Origin: JAAYCI01 sp047972265
Lineage (GTDB): Bacteria > Bacillota > Clostridia > Oscillospirales > Ruminococcaceae
Direction: 5' to 3'
NCBI GenBank assembly: GCA_047972265.1
Contig: JBKEAM010000113.1
Coordinates: 1-23,878, forward strand
Length of the DNA stretch: 23,878 bases
Part shown: in pieces, positions 7,134 to 15,270 of the stretch
Layout: each line of letters starts with the position of its first letter
Position numbering within the stretch: position 1 is the stretch's first letter
Made by a program: the position numbers and the translations under genes
Notes under the pieces: generated by a model
Seen by the model: only the letters and a program-made list of their open reading frames with translations
The model's database searches: none
What the model was told of the DNA's origin: nothing

Positions 7134-7309
7134 GTTGGATATTATTTGCACTGTTTTGCATTGTTGGTTTGGGGTTATTGGGCGGCGGCCTGTATTATTG
7201 GGTAAAAGAAAAGGCCGATGCCGAATCGGTTAAGCTATACCGCATTATTTCTGTAATAGGCGCTTTGCTTATTGTTGGGGCCTTGCTCTTTCAGTTTGTT
7301 TTGTTCTAA
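7130..7309 (+). CDS. 59-residue two-helix membrane protein coupled to the ATPase
   Basis: An ATG overlaps the ATPase stop codon as ATGA, with GGAGGG about eight bases before it; the frame runs 59 codons to TAA at 7307-7309. The predicted protein begins MSWILFALFCIVGLG and has two hydrophobic helices (about 3-24 and 39-58). They are joined by a short charged segment, WVKEKADAESVKLYR (24-38), a hairpin topology. There is no cysteine-rich metal motif, only C10 in the first helix. The tight translational coupling argues for a role with the ATPase, for example as a small accessory subunit or regulator. I do not recognise a named family, so the function is unknown. Confidence 0.8.
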   Translation: MSWILFALFCIVGLGLLGGGLYYWVKEKADAESVKLYRIISVIGALLIVGALLFQFVLF

Positions 7310-7579
7310 TCTGCTTTCTTATCTTCTTTTATACAGTACCCCAGTATCTAACATTGCATAATGCTGGGCGTTTGCAAAATCGATTTTAAAATACATTGCT
7401 TTTCTGCTAATGTATATAATGACCAATTATATACATTATGTATTTTAACAATGTGCCAAGTCTTACTGTACATTGCCTAACATCAGGCTGGCATTAAAGG
7501 GGTTACGGTGGAATTTGCGCAATTAACCATCTGTAATTAAATGATCTTAGCTGCCATTTTCTGCATCCAGTATAAAAGC
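7310..7579. other. Intergenic stretch between the metal island and cysS
   Basis: No convincing gene is present on either strand between the small membrane protein and the cysS terminator. A weak hairpin with an 8-bp stem including one G-U pair (7340-7347 with 7361-7368) may end the metal transcript, but no T-tract follows. The dominant feature is the large AT-rich inverted repeat listed separately. Confidence 0.6.
7387..7447. repeat. Large two-part AT-rich inverted repeat
   Basis: An inner perfect 13-bp stem, TAATGTATATAAT (7408-7420) with ATTATATACATTA (7426-7438), encloses a 5-base loop. An outer perfect 10-bp arm, TAAAATACAT (7387-7396) with ATGTATTTTA (7438-7447, sharing one base), surrounds it. 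An 11-base bulge lies on the left side only. It could be a folded RNA 3' end, a cruciform or a remnant of a small mobile element. Confidence 0.65.
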
Positions 7580-7614
7580 AAACCGCTCTCCTTATAAATA
7601 AAGGAGAGCGGTTT
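7580..7614 (-). terminator. Terminator after cysS
   Basis: AAACCGCTCTCCTT and AAGGAGAGCGGTTT form a perfect 14-bp stem with a 7-base loop, 20 bases beyond the cysS stop. On the minus strand it is followed by GCTTTTAT; on the plus strand the stem runs into TTTTAATT, so it may work in both directions. It closes the recA-to-cysS run. Confidence 0.85.
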
Positions 7615-7633
7615 TAATTGTGTTTGCTTTGGT

Positions 7634-9037
7634 TTACGCGTTATCTTTTTTTACCACCTTAGGCCCGGCAGAGGTATCCTCTACAACATAACCCATTTCG
7701 GCAAGTTCATCACGCAGGGTATCGGCACGCGCCCAGTCTTTTTCTTTGCGGGCATCTTCGCGCTCATTTACCAGTTTTTGCACTGCACGGGGTACACGGC
7801 TGTCTTTGCGGTTATACAGCAGGCCCAGTACCTCGGCCATACTGTCAAATATTTCGGCTGTTTCTTCTAGGGCGCCCTTTGCACTTTCGTTCATGCGAGT
7901 GTTTATTTCGGTTACCATTTCAAACATACTGGCAAGGGCATCGGCGGTATTCAGGTCGTCGTCCATACCCTCTATAAACTCTGCCATTTTTTCTCTTGCG
8001 CGTATCAGCACTTTATTTTCGCCGGTAATTTCGGCATTTTTAATGGCAAAATCCAGGTTTTCGCGGCAGGTATACAGCCTCTCCAGGCTGGTTTTGCACT
8101 GCTCTAAAATTTCCATGGTAAAGTTGATGGGGGTGCGGTAATGCGCCGACAGCATAAAGTAACGAATGGGCTCGTACCCTATTTGCTCGGCCACCTGCCG
8201 CACTGTAAAAAAGTTGCCGCTGGATTTAGACATTTTACGGTCTTCTATATTTAAAAATCCGTTATGCATCCAGTAGTGCGCAAGTTCGGCCTCGTTTGCA
8301 CATTCGCTCTGGGCAATCTCGTTTTCGTGATGGGGAAAAATCAAATCCATGCCGCCACCATGAATATCGATGGTATTGCCCAGATGTTTTTTTGCCATGG
8401 CGCTGCACTCAATGTGCCAGCCGGGACGGCCCTGCCCCCAGGGAGAATCCCACGCGGGTTCGTCAGGCTTGGCCGATTTCCATACTGCAAAGTCGGCTCC
8501 ATCCTCTTTTAACCCGCCATCCAGCGAGGAAGAAAGTTCACGCCCGCTGCGCAGGTCGTCCAGCCCTATATGAGAGAGCTTACCGTAATCTTTAAAGTGG
8601 CGGGCACGAAAATACACGTCGCCATTTTCGGCCACATATCCATAACCCTTATCCAGTATCTCCTGCACCATAGCCAAAATTTCTTCTACATGCTCTGTGG
8701 CGCGCGGCATAGCAACAGGGCGCTGTACATTTAGCCCGTCAGAATCTTTAAGGTATTCTTTTTCGTACTGCGCGGCAATCTTTTTTACCGTTGTGTTTTG
8801 TTCTTTTGCTGCGTTAATCAGTTTATCATCAATATCGGTAATATTGCTTACATACAGCACGTTGTTGCCTTGATAGGTAAGGTAGCGCCGCAGGGTATCA
8901 AATACACACAGCGGGCGCGCATTGCCAATATGGATGTAGTTGTATACTGTGGGGCCGCATACATACACACGGTATTCCCCTACCTTAATAGGCACAAGCT
9001 CTTCTTTTTCTCTTGTAAGCGTATTGTATATTTTCAT
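7634..9037 (-). CDS. cysS: Cysteine--tRNA ligase
   Basis: This class I aminoacyl-tRNA synthetase charges tRNA-Cys with cysteine in the cytoplasm. The 467-residue length is typical. The HIGH motif appears as HIGN (36-39), as usual for CysRS, and KMSKS lies near residue 265 in DRKMSKSSGN. C27 in CGPTVYN, the cysteine of HIECSAMA and the histidines of FPHHENE are the expected zinc ligands that select cysteine. The C-terminal anticodon-binding segment ends with the common EKDWARADTLRDEL pattern. A GAGAGG site precedes the ATG by about nine bases. It is 36 bases downstream of pgsA and ends in a strong terminator, so it is likely the last gene of the recA run. Confidence 0.97.
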   Translation of the reverse strand: MKIYNTLTREKEELVPIKVGEYRVYVCGPTVYNYIHIGNARPLCVFDTLRRYLTYQGNNVLYVSNITDIDDKLINAAKEQNTTVKKIAAQYEKEYLKDSDGLNVQRPVAMPRATEHVEEILAMVQEILDKGYGYVAENGDVYFRARHFKDYGKLSHIGLDDLRSGRELSSSLDGGLKEDGADFAVWKSAKPDEPAWDSPWGQGRPGWHIECSAMAKKHLGNTIDIHGGGMDLIFPHHENEIAQSECANEAELAHYWMHNGFLNIEDRKMSKSSGNFFTVRQVAEQIGYEPIRYFMLSAHYRTPINFTMEILEQCKTSLERLYTCRENLDFAIKNAEITGENKVLIRAREKMAEFIEGMDDDLNTADALASMFEMVTEINTRMNESAKGALEETAEIFDSMAEVLGLLYNRKDSRVPRAVQKLVNEREDARKEKDWARADTLRDELAEMGYVVEDTSAGPKVVKKDNA

Positions 9038-9073
9038 AGTAACATGCCTCTCTGTATATATCTGTGCAGCTTT

Positions 9074-9649
9074 TTATTTTGCAGTATTTATATAAGAACG
9101 GTTGGCCCATATGTATTGTATGCCCGATATAGCCGTTAGTGCCGCTACCAGCCAACACAACCACCAAGAAATCACCAATGCCGCCGAGCCAAGCTGCGGC
9201 AAGGGCACTGCATAGGCAATACCCGCCATAAGATAGTAAATTATAATGCTTACCATTTGCAGTACTGTTTTTGCCTTGCCCCAAATGTTGGCTGCAATTA
9301 CCTTGCCGCCCGGTGCGCCTGCCGCTATCATGCGCACGCCCGACACCGCAAATTCTCTTGTAATAATAATAACCATAACAATGGGATGGCAGGCGCCGTC
9401 CATCATCATATACAAAAACGCGGTGGTGGTTAGTATCTTATCGGCAAGAGGGTCTGCAAACTTACCAAAATCGGTAACAAGGCCGCGCTTGCGTGCAATA
9501 TGGCCATCCAAAAAATCGGTATAGCTGGCAAACGCAAAAACAGCCATTGCTATTAAATATGCAAACCTAAACTGTGGCAGGGATGCAAACACAATAAATA
9601 CCGGTATTAATAAAATGCGAAGCACTGTAAGCTTGTTGGGCAGGTTCAT
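9074..9649 (-). CDS. pgsA: CDP-diacylglycerol--glycerol-3-phosphate 3-phosphatidyltransferase
   Basis: This integral membrane enzyme makes phosphatidylglycerophosphate, the committed step to phosphatidylglycerol and cardiolipin. The full CDP-alcohol phosphotransferase signature D-x2-DG-x2-AR-x8-G-x3-D-x3-D is present at D45, D48-G49, A52-R53, G62, D66 and D70. Several hydrophobic segments follow, with a short C-terminal tail. I place the start at the ATG beginning MNLPNKLTVLR, the family's usual N terminus, giving 191 residues; AAAGGAG lies eleven bases upstream. An in-frame ATG nine codons earlier would bury that site in coding sequence. It sits 54 bases after rimO and 36 before cysS. pgsA near recA is a common Firmicute arrangement. 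Confidence 0.95.
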   Translation of the reverse strand: MNLPNKLTVLRILLIPVFIVFASLPQFRFAYLIAMAVFAFASYTDFLDGHIARKRGLVTDFGKFADPLADKILTTTAFLYMMMDGACHPIVMVIIITREFAVSGVRMIAAGAPGGKVIAANIWGKAKTVLQMVSIIIYYLMAGIAYAVPLPQLGSAALVISWWLCWLVAALTAISGIQYIWANRSYINTAK

Positions 9650-9703
9650 AACAGCATGTTCTCCTTTTGGGCGCACATATTTTTATGTGGGTTGCCTTAT
9701 ACT

Positions 9704-11023
9704 TTACTCCATACTGGCGTACAGGTCAACTTCATCTGCAGCGGTAACATATACATTGTAAAACTGCCCCTCTTGCATGGGGTAAGAGGCATCTACCAAT
9801 ACATTTGCATCTATTTCGGGGGCATCGGCGGCACTGCGGCACAGCCAGTAAGCCTCATCTTCATCCATGCCATCACACACAACCTCTATTGTTTTGCCAA
9901 TATAAGCTTCTTGCTTTTGCGCCATAATCCGGCTTTGTATTTCCATTATGTCATTGGCCCTGCGCTGCTTTTCTTCTTCTTCAAGCTGGTTATCCATTTT
10001 AGCCGCACTTGTTCCCTCTTCGGGAGAATAAGCAAAACATCCCAGCCTGTCAAACTTTGCTTCCTCAACAAAATTGCACAGGGTTTGGTATTGCTCCTCT
10101 GTCTCTCCGGGGTAGCCCGCTATTAAAGTGGTGCGCAAAACAGCTTTTGGCAATATACGGCGAATCATCCGAAGTGCCCCGCGTATGGTGGCACTGTCTC
10201 CCACCCGGCGCATACTGCGTAAAATGCCGTCATCTATGTGTTGTATGGGCAAATCGAGGTAAGGCAGAACATGGCGGCTGGCCGCAATGGTTTGCAGCAA
10301 TTCTTCGGTAATGCGCTCGGGATAGGCATACAGCAAACGTATCCAGTGCAGGCCCTCTATTTCGTCCAGCGCACGCAGCAGCTCACACAAGCGGTTACGG
10401 CCAAGGTCGTCTCCGTATGCAGTAACATCCTGCGCAACCAGCACTACTTCCCGCACGCCCTGTTCTGCCAGCCACTTGGCCTCCTGCACACAATCCTCAA
10501 ACGGGCGGCTGCGCAGCGGCCCGCGTATAGCAGGGATGGCACAGTAAGAGCAGTTGTGAGAGCATCCCTCTGCAATTTTAAGCCAGGCATAATGCCCGGG
10601 CGTACTAATAATGCGGCTGCCGCCCAAGGGCAAATCGGTTTTGCGGGCAAAGTGCAGCGCGGGCTGCTGTGTGCCCGAAAGTTCGCGCATAATTTGGGGC
10701 AGAGTACCATTGGCACCTATGCCCACAACAGCGTCCACCTCGGGTATTTCATCCGAGAGTTCTTCGCGATAACGCTCGGCCAAACAGCCGGTAACAACCA
10801 CTTTTAAATCCGGGTTTTCTTTTTTGGCAGAGCAAGCGTTTAAAATCGCCTCTATGGCTTCTTCTTTTGCACTTTGTATAAACCCGCAGGTATTAATAAT
10901 TACGGCTTCTGCCTGCTCTACCTGCGGCACGGTATTGTGCCCATCCTCTATCAGGGCCCTGCAAAAAACATCGGCATCTGCCTGGTTTTTAGGGCATCCC
11001 AGTGAAACTACAGCTATCTTCAT
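9704..11023 (-). CDS. rimO: Ribosomal protein S12 methylthiotransferase RimO
   Basis: This radical-SAM enzyme adds a methylthio group to the conserved aspartate of ribosomal protein S12. The opening SLGCPKNQADAD is characteristic of RimO rather than the tRNA enzyme MiaB. The N-terminal cluster ligands are C10, C46 and C80. The radical-SAM CxxxCxxC motif is C154, C158 and C161 (GCSHNCSYCAIP). The last 60-70 residues form the TRAM substrate-binding domain. The 439-residue length fits the family. Its ATG overlaps the recX stop as ATGA, with GGAGG just upstream, so it is translationally coupled to recX. Confidence 0.96.
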   Translation of the reverse strand: MKIAVVSLGCPKNQADADVFCRALIEDGHNTVPQVEQAEAVIINTCGFIQSAKEEAIEAILNACSAKKENPDLKVVVTGCLAERYREELSDEIPEVDAVVGIGANGTLPQIMRELSGTQQPALHFARKTDLPLGGSRIISTPGHYAWLKIAEGCSHNCSYCAIPAIRGPLRSRPFEDCVQEAKWLAEQGVREVVLVAQDVTAYGDDLGRNRLCELLRALDEIEGLHWIRLLYAYPERITEELLQTIAASRHVLPYLDLPIQHIDDGILRSMRRVGDSATIRGALRMIRRILPKAVLRTTLIAGYPGETEEQYQTLCNFVEEAKFDRLGCFAYSPEEGTSAAKMDNQLEEEEKQRRANDIMEIQSRIMAQKQEAYIGKTIEVVCDGMDEDEAYWLCRSAADAPEIDANVLVDASYPMQEGQFYNVYVTAADEVDLYASME

Positions 11024-11661
11024 GTATCCTCCGATCCATAGGGATCCTCTATCTGTTGCAGGGCATTTTGCACTACCTTGCGTATAACATCGTACGAAAA
11101 ACCCCGCCTGCCAAGCGCGGCCTTTACCTTTTCGGTCTCTCCGCGTTGCAGGGCACGGGTATATTTTTTTTCTACCAGTTCTGCCGCTATTGCGGTATCG
11201 TCTATTTGCAGGCCGTCTACCGCTTCTTCTGTAATATCCCGTGATATACCAAGGCTTGCAAGCTTTTGAGAAATCTCTCGGCTGCTTTTGCCCCGGCGCA
11301 TCATCTCCTGCGCTTTCATCCCGGCAAAGCGTGCATCCTCTACCAGACCTATTTTACACAGGGCGGCAACCGCCGCCGCTGCCGTTTCTTTATCGTACTT
11401 GCGGCACAGCTTTTGGTACAGCTCGTTTTCTCCATGCTCCCGCATAGAGAGGTAGCGCAAACCCTGCTGCCGAGCCTTTTCGTTATCGCTGGTACTGCGC
11501 AAAAAAGCCAGGTCTTCTTCCTCAATCCAATCCTCGGCATGCAGCCCGCTGCCCGCAAAGGTATTTTCATCTAGGGAGAATAAAAAACCTTCGTCACAAA
11601 ACAGGGCATATCTGCCCTGTTTTGTGACGCTTATTTTGGTAATTTGTATGTTATTGTTCAT
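11020..11661 (-). CDS. recX: Regulatory protein RecX
   Basis: RecX binds RecA filaments and limits their activity. This 213-residue protein has the helical repeat architecture of the family: KARQQGLRYLSMREHGENELYQKLCRKY (first repeat), GLVEDARFAGMKAQEMMRRGKSSREISQKLASLGI (second) and KAALGRRGFSYDVIRKVV (third). An N-terminal extension of about 60 residues, including YALFCDEGFLFSLDE, is common in Firmicute RecX. The ATG overlaps the recA stop as ATGA and GAGG lies four bases upstream. The 3' end overlaps rimO in the same way. A 17-bp terminator-like hairpin lies inside the first 80 bases of the gene, so its expression probably depends on read-through from recA. Confidence 0.93.
   Translation of the reverse strand: MNNNIQITKISVTKQGRYALFCDEGFLFSLDENTFAGSGLHAEDWIEEEDLAFLRSTSDNEKARQQGLRYLSMREHGENELYQKLCRKYDKETAAAAVAALCKIGLVEDARFAGMKAQEMMRRGKSSREISQKLASLGISRDITEEAVDGLQIDDTAIAAELVEKKYTRALQRGETEKVKAALGRRGFSYDVIRKVVQNALQQIEDPYGSEDT
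11582..11629 (-). terminator. Terminator-like hairpin inside the recX coding start
   Basis: On the minus strand CGTCACAAAACAGGGCA and TGCCCTGTTTTGTGACG form a perfect 17-bp stem with a GATA tetraloop (plus 11592-11629). AAGG and six Ts (11582-11587) follow. It begins 32 bases after the recX ATG and encodes roughly SVTKQGRYALFCDEG. The form is that of an intrinsic terminator/attenuator positioned to lower recX-rimO-pgsA-cysS expression relative to recA. Ribosomes translating recX would interfere with it, making it translation-sensitive. Confidence 0.75.
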
Positions 11662-12821
11662 TCGTCCTCAGCCGAAATATCCAGCCCACGCTCGGACGGT
11701 GCTTTTTTTGATGCCGGTGCAGCAACCTCTAGTACAGCGGCATCCAAGTTGCCGCGTCCACCCATACGGGGTTTCTTTTTATTGGAGGCAAAAAGCTCTG
11801 CTGCATTGGCGCGGATTTTAGCCTCTATATCGTCGGCAAACTCCACATTTTCGGCCAAATACTTTTTGGCATTGTCGCGACCCTGGCCAAGGCGGGTTTC
11901 GCCAAAGTTAAACCATGCACCGCTTTTTTGGATAATACCAAGGTCTACAGCCAAATCCAAAAGCTCGCCCTCATGTGAGATACCCTCGCCAAACATAATA
12001 TCAAACTGGGCTTCTTTAAAGGGAGGCGCCACCTTATTTTTTGCTACCTTTGCGCGGGTACGGTTGCCAATAATGGCACCCGAAGAATCTTTTAAGCTCT
12101 CGGTACGGCGTACATCAATACGTACTGAGGAATAGTATTTAAGTGCACGGCCGCCTGCGGTAACCTCGGGGTTGCCGTATACAATGCCCACCTTTTCGCG
12201 CAGCTGGTTAATAAAGATACAAACTGTATGGGTTTTACCAATAACGCTGGTAAGTTTGCGCAGGGCCTGGCTCATCAAACGTGCCTGCAAGCCAACGTGG
12301 GCATCGCCCATTTCGCCCTCAATTTCTGCACGGGGCACCATGGCCGCAACCGAGTCGATAACAATGGCGTCAATGGCACCGCTGCGTACCAGTGCTTCGG
12401 TAATTTCAAGAGCCTGCTCGCCTGTATCCGGCTGGCTAACCAGCAGGTTGGTGGTATCTACACCCAAGGCCGCAGCATAGCTGGGGTCTAAAGCATGCTC
12501 AACGTCTATAAAAGCAACCTCGCCGCCATTTTTTTGCGCCTCTGCCAGGGCATGCAATGCCAGTGTGGTTTTACCGCTGGATTCTGGCCCGTAAATTTCA
12601 ATTACACGCCCGCGCGGCAAACCGCCTACACCAAGGGCAATATCCAGCGCGATAGACCCTGTAGAAATAGCGTCTACCTGCATGGTAACATTTTGGCCCA
12701 TCTTCATAACAGCGCCCTTGCCAAAGGCTTTTTCGATGCTGGCTATTGCGGTGTCCAATGCTGCCTGACGGTTTTCTTTTGTAGCCTGTGCAGCGGACGG
12801 AACTGCTTTCTTTTCTGCCAT
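11658..12821 (-). CDS. recA: Recombinase RecA
   Basis: RecA is the ATP-dependent strand-exchange protein and SOS coprotease. This 387-residue version has Walker A GPESSGKT (78-85), the DVEHALDP segment, the conserved IFINQLREKVGIVYGNPEVTAGG stretch covering the L2 DNA-binding loop region, and a C terminus with both basic and acidic parts (KKKPRMGGRGN and then ending SAEDE). The N terminus is slightly long (about 20 residues before the first conserved helix). AAAGGAG lies seven bases upstream of the ATG. No GAAC-N4-GTTC LexA box is visible in the 250 bases upstream, so SOS control is not evident from sequence. It heads the recA-recX-rimO-pgsA-cysS run. Confidence 0.98.
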   Translation of the reverse strand: MAEKKAVPSAAQATKENRQAALDTAIASIEKAFGKGAVMKMGQNVTMQVDAISTGSIALDIALGVGGLPRGRVIEIYGPESSGKTTLALHALAEAQKNGGEVAFIDVEHALDPSYAAALGVDTTNLLVSQPDTGEQALEITEALVRSGAIDAIVIDSVAAMVPRAEIEGEMGDAHVGLQARLMSQALRKLTSVIGKTHTVCIFINQLREKVGIVYGNPEVTAGGRALKYYSSVRIDVRRTESLKDSSGAIIGNRTRAKVAKNKVAPPFKEAQFDIMFGEGISHEGELLDLAVDLGIIQKSGAWFNFGETRLGQGRDNAKKYLAENVEFADDIEAKIRANAAELFASNKKKPRMGGRGNLDAAVLEVAAPASKKAPSERGLDISAEDE

Positions 12822-12857
12822 TTCTTGTCTCCTTTTACTTTGGGAGTGTTTACTATT

Positions 12858-13029
12858 ATTCTACCCTAAGCGGCCATTTGGCGCAAGCGAAAAAGGCATT
12901 TAGTTCTCCCTTTATTTACGGTGTACTGCAAGTATGCAGGGTAAAATCTTCTTGTTATATCTTTTTGCCAACAAGGCGTATGTAGCGGTAAATTCTACCC
13001 TGTTTATTTATGTTTAAAAGCGTTGTCAA
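12858..13029 (-). promoter_or_regulatory. Candidate recA promoters
   Basis: Two candidates face recA in the 252-base gap before it. The nearer has TAGAAT (12858-12863), 17 bases after a weak TTGCGC (12881-12886). The farther has a perfect TTGACA (13024-13029), 17 bases before a weak TAAACA (13001-13006). The sequence GGGTAGAAT occurs twice in the gap. Neither candidate is full consensus and no LexA site overlaps them. Confidence 0.4.
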
Positions 13030-13073
13030 CAAGTACGCTTAGCACAAGCACAGCTTACAGTTTACAAATAGTT

Positions 13074-15125
13074 TTATTCTTTGGGGACTAGCTCATTATT
13101 TTCCCACCAGGGGGCTTCCTCTTGGGGGATGCTCTCCCTTTGCGCACTTCTACCCGTATAGTCAGTGCCATAGTTTATCTCTGGGGCAGGTGCATGGGGT
13201 GCATTTTCTGTATAACGAGGCTGCTGTACCGGCGCGTAAGGGCTGCTTCCATACCCGTTGGTTTGGGCAAATGGCCTTGTGGCTTGCGGTGGCGGGGTTG
13301 TTGGGCTCTCAGCTTTATTTGCTTTTGGCGGGGTTTGCCGTACCTGCTGCCTGCCGGCGGCCTGCATGGTTTGCTTTGGCTGCTGTGCCGCCTGCTGCGC
13401 AATGCGGGCATCGGGCTTTTGCTGGCGTGTAAATACCTGCCTGTTTTTGGCATCTGCGCCCCTTGCCGGTACCTGGACCGCGGCCTTTTCTTGTGGGGTT
13501 ATGGGGGGCAGCGGAATATCCAGTTCTTCAAGTTCTTCCAACCCATCCATATCCTCGGTATCTTCACGGGGCACACCAATGGCTTTTTTCCATACACGGG
13601 CCCCATTTTTTTGTCCTGGCGCATCTGCCGCTTGCTTTTGCCATTCCTGCGCCACTTCACGCATCAGGTTTTGGCGTGCATTTTTTTGCTGAGCAGACTG
13701 GGCAATCGGCACAGCCTCCATCGCCGCAAAAAGCACCACCGGAAGCACAGGGAGCAAATCCACCGGTTTTGCAGGAAATAACAGCAGCCCAAACAGCAAA
13801 AGGCACATTGCCAAGCGCCAAAAAGAAAAGAACTCGTTGCCCTTAAAAGCGGCCTGTACCGCCCCAAATACCAGCAGTAAAATAAGCCCCATGCTCGCAG
13901 CATAGGCCACGTATTTTTCTACCATCGCCAGCACCGGCTGGTTTACATTGCTGCTTTGCTCTCCAAACAGGTAGATAACCTTGTTTACGGCATGCCGCAA
14001 GTACTGCTGCACACCCCATCCCTCTGTTTTTAGCTTATACTCTATACTCGCATAATCTGCCCGCAGCGTTTTAGAATCCCGCTGCAACATGGCGTCCAGT
14101 TCTGTCTCATAATTTTGTCCATTGTCCGCTATGCCTGCCGTTACCCAGTGAGAGAGAGGAATACCGGGATCGGACGAAGCGTCCGGCGGCATGCTGCTGG
14201 AAAAATGAACAGCAAAACCAGCGCCCACATACAGCAGCACCGCCACCAAAAAACCCGCCAACAGTACCCGCAGCCGCCCTTTGCCCTGTAATAAAACCAG
14301 CATATCCAGCCCAACCGCCAACACAAACAGCCAGGCACCGGGCCACAAAAGAGCCCCTACCCCACCAAGCCCGCCAAGCAGGCAAAAGTAAGGCAAAGAC
14401 ATAAGATATTCGTCACTTCTCCACATGCGGCGTATGCGTACCCACAAAAAGATAACGCCGGTAACCAAAGGCATAGCCAGCACCTGCGGCAACGGAACAA
14501 TTGCTTTTATAAAAAGGGGCAGGCAGGTAATGCTGCCAAGCAAAAGCGCCAAGCCGCGCAGCGGCCCAAAGGCACTGCGGGTTGCCCGGTATGCCAGCAA
14601 GACCGATACCGTTACGGCCGCCGCCTGTAAAACCAACAGCGGAAAATAAAAATCTGTTGCCCCAAAATTGCGAAATATTTGAAACAAAAAGCACAAAAGT
14701 GCATAATATGGCCCCTGTGCGGGAGAAACCGCAACATAAAGCGGTGCGGTTTGCCCGGTAAGCACATACTGCGAAGCATAGGTATATGCACTGCCCATGG
14801 CACTTTGTGCAGGGGGCCACAACGTACCCGCCCCCACAATGGCAACAAATACAAGCAGCAAGCCAATGCCTGCCACCGGTTTTTCTATAATAGTGGGCAA
14901 CGTTTTACGGCTGCGCAGCATATATAAAATACCCATAGGTACAGCGGCGCCCACCAACAATAAAATAATGCGCAACGGCAAAGATAAGGTGCCGTTGTTG
15001 TTTACCACCACTGCCCACGAAATAATAATGACACATAAAAAAGAAAAAAATATGCTTACGGCTTTATACACCGCCGAGGAATACACCTCTGTGCGCCGCA
15101 TGCTTTGGCCGTTCTCAGGCTCCAT
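13074..15125 (-). CDS. Polytopic membrane protein, GT-C glycosyltransferase-like, with disordered tail
   Basis: I do not recognise a named gene. The 683-residue protein has a hydrophobic region of about 470 residues with roughly eleven or twelve likely membrane helices, then a soluble C-terminal tail of about 209 residues rich in Gln, Pro and Ala with an acidic patch (EDTEDMDGLEELEELD). The layout of an N-terminal helix pair, a first large loop, and many helices including PLLVLQAAAVTVSVLLAYRA resembles GT39-type (PMT/ArnT) membrane glycosyltransferases. However, the first loop (GTLWPPAQSAMGSAYTYAS) lacks the acidic residue that normally serves catalysis, so enzymatic activity is doubtful. The start has AGAGGGGG eight bases upstream. 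It lies between the rpoC terminator and recA on the same strand, with no clear promoter or terminator of its own. Confidence 0.75.
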   Translation of the reverse strand: MEPENGQSMRRTEVYSSAVYKAVSIFFSFLCVIIISWAVVVNNNGTLSLPLRIILLLVGAAVPMGILYMLRSRKTLPTIIEKPVAGIGLLLVFVAIVGAGTLWPPAQSAMGSAYTYASQYVLTGQTAPLYVAVSPAQGPYYALLCFLFQIFRNFGATDFYFPLLVLQAAAVTVSVLLAYRATRSAFGPLRGLALLLGSITCLPLFIKAIVPLPQVLAMPLVTGVIFLWVRIRRMWRSDEYLMSLPYFCLLGGLGGVGALLWPGAWLFVLAVGLDMLVLLQGKGRLRVLLAGFLVAVLLYVGAGFAVHFSSSMPPDASSDPGIPLSHWVTAGIADNGQNYETELDAMLQRDSKTLRADYASIEYKLKTEGWGVQQYLRHAVNKVIYLFGEQSSNVNQPVLAMVEKYVAYAASMGLILLLVFGAVQAAFKGNEFFSFWRLAMCLLLFGLLLFPAKPVDLLPVLPVVLFAAMEAVPIAQSAQQKNARQNLMREVAQEWQKQAADAPGQKNGARVWKKAIGVPREDTEDMDGLEELEELDIPLPPITPQEKAAVQVPARGADAKNRQVFTRQQKPDARIAQQAAQQPKQTMQAAGRQQVRQTPPKANKAESPTTPPPQATRPFAQTNGYGSSPYAPVQQPRYTENAPHAPAPEINYGTDYTGRSAQRESIPQEEAPWWENNELVPKE

Positions 15126-15198
15126 TCTTTTGTCCCCCTCTTGTAAAGCCTACATGGCAAACAAAAGCACGCCATGCCCCATAAACGCAAACTGCTTT

Positions 15199-15235
15199 AA
15201 AAATAAACGGCGGCAAAGCTAAGGCCTTGCCGCCG
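15199..15235 (-). terminator. Terminator of the rpoB-rpoC operon
   Basis: CGGCGGCAA (15208-15216) pairs with TTGCCGCCG (15227-15235), a GC-rich 9-bp stem with a 10-base loop. On the minus strand it is followed by TTTATTTTT. It lies 125 bases beyond the rpoC stop and upstream of the membrane-protein gene. Confidence 0.85.
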
Positions 15236-15270
15236 CTGGTAATTTTTCCCTTTTGCCATACGGGCTATAC

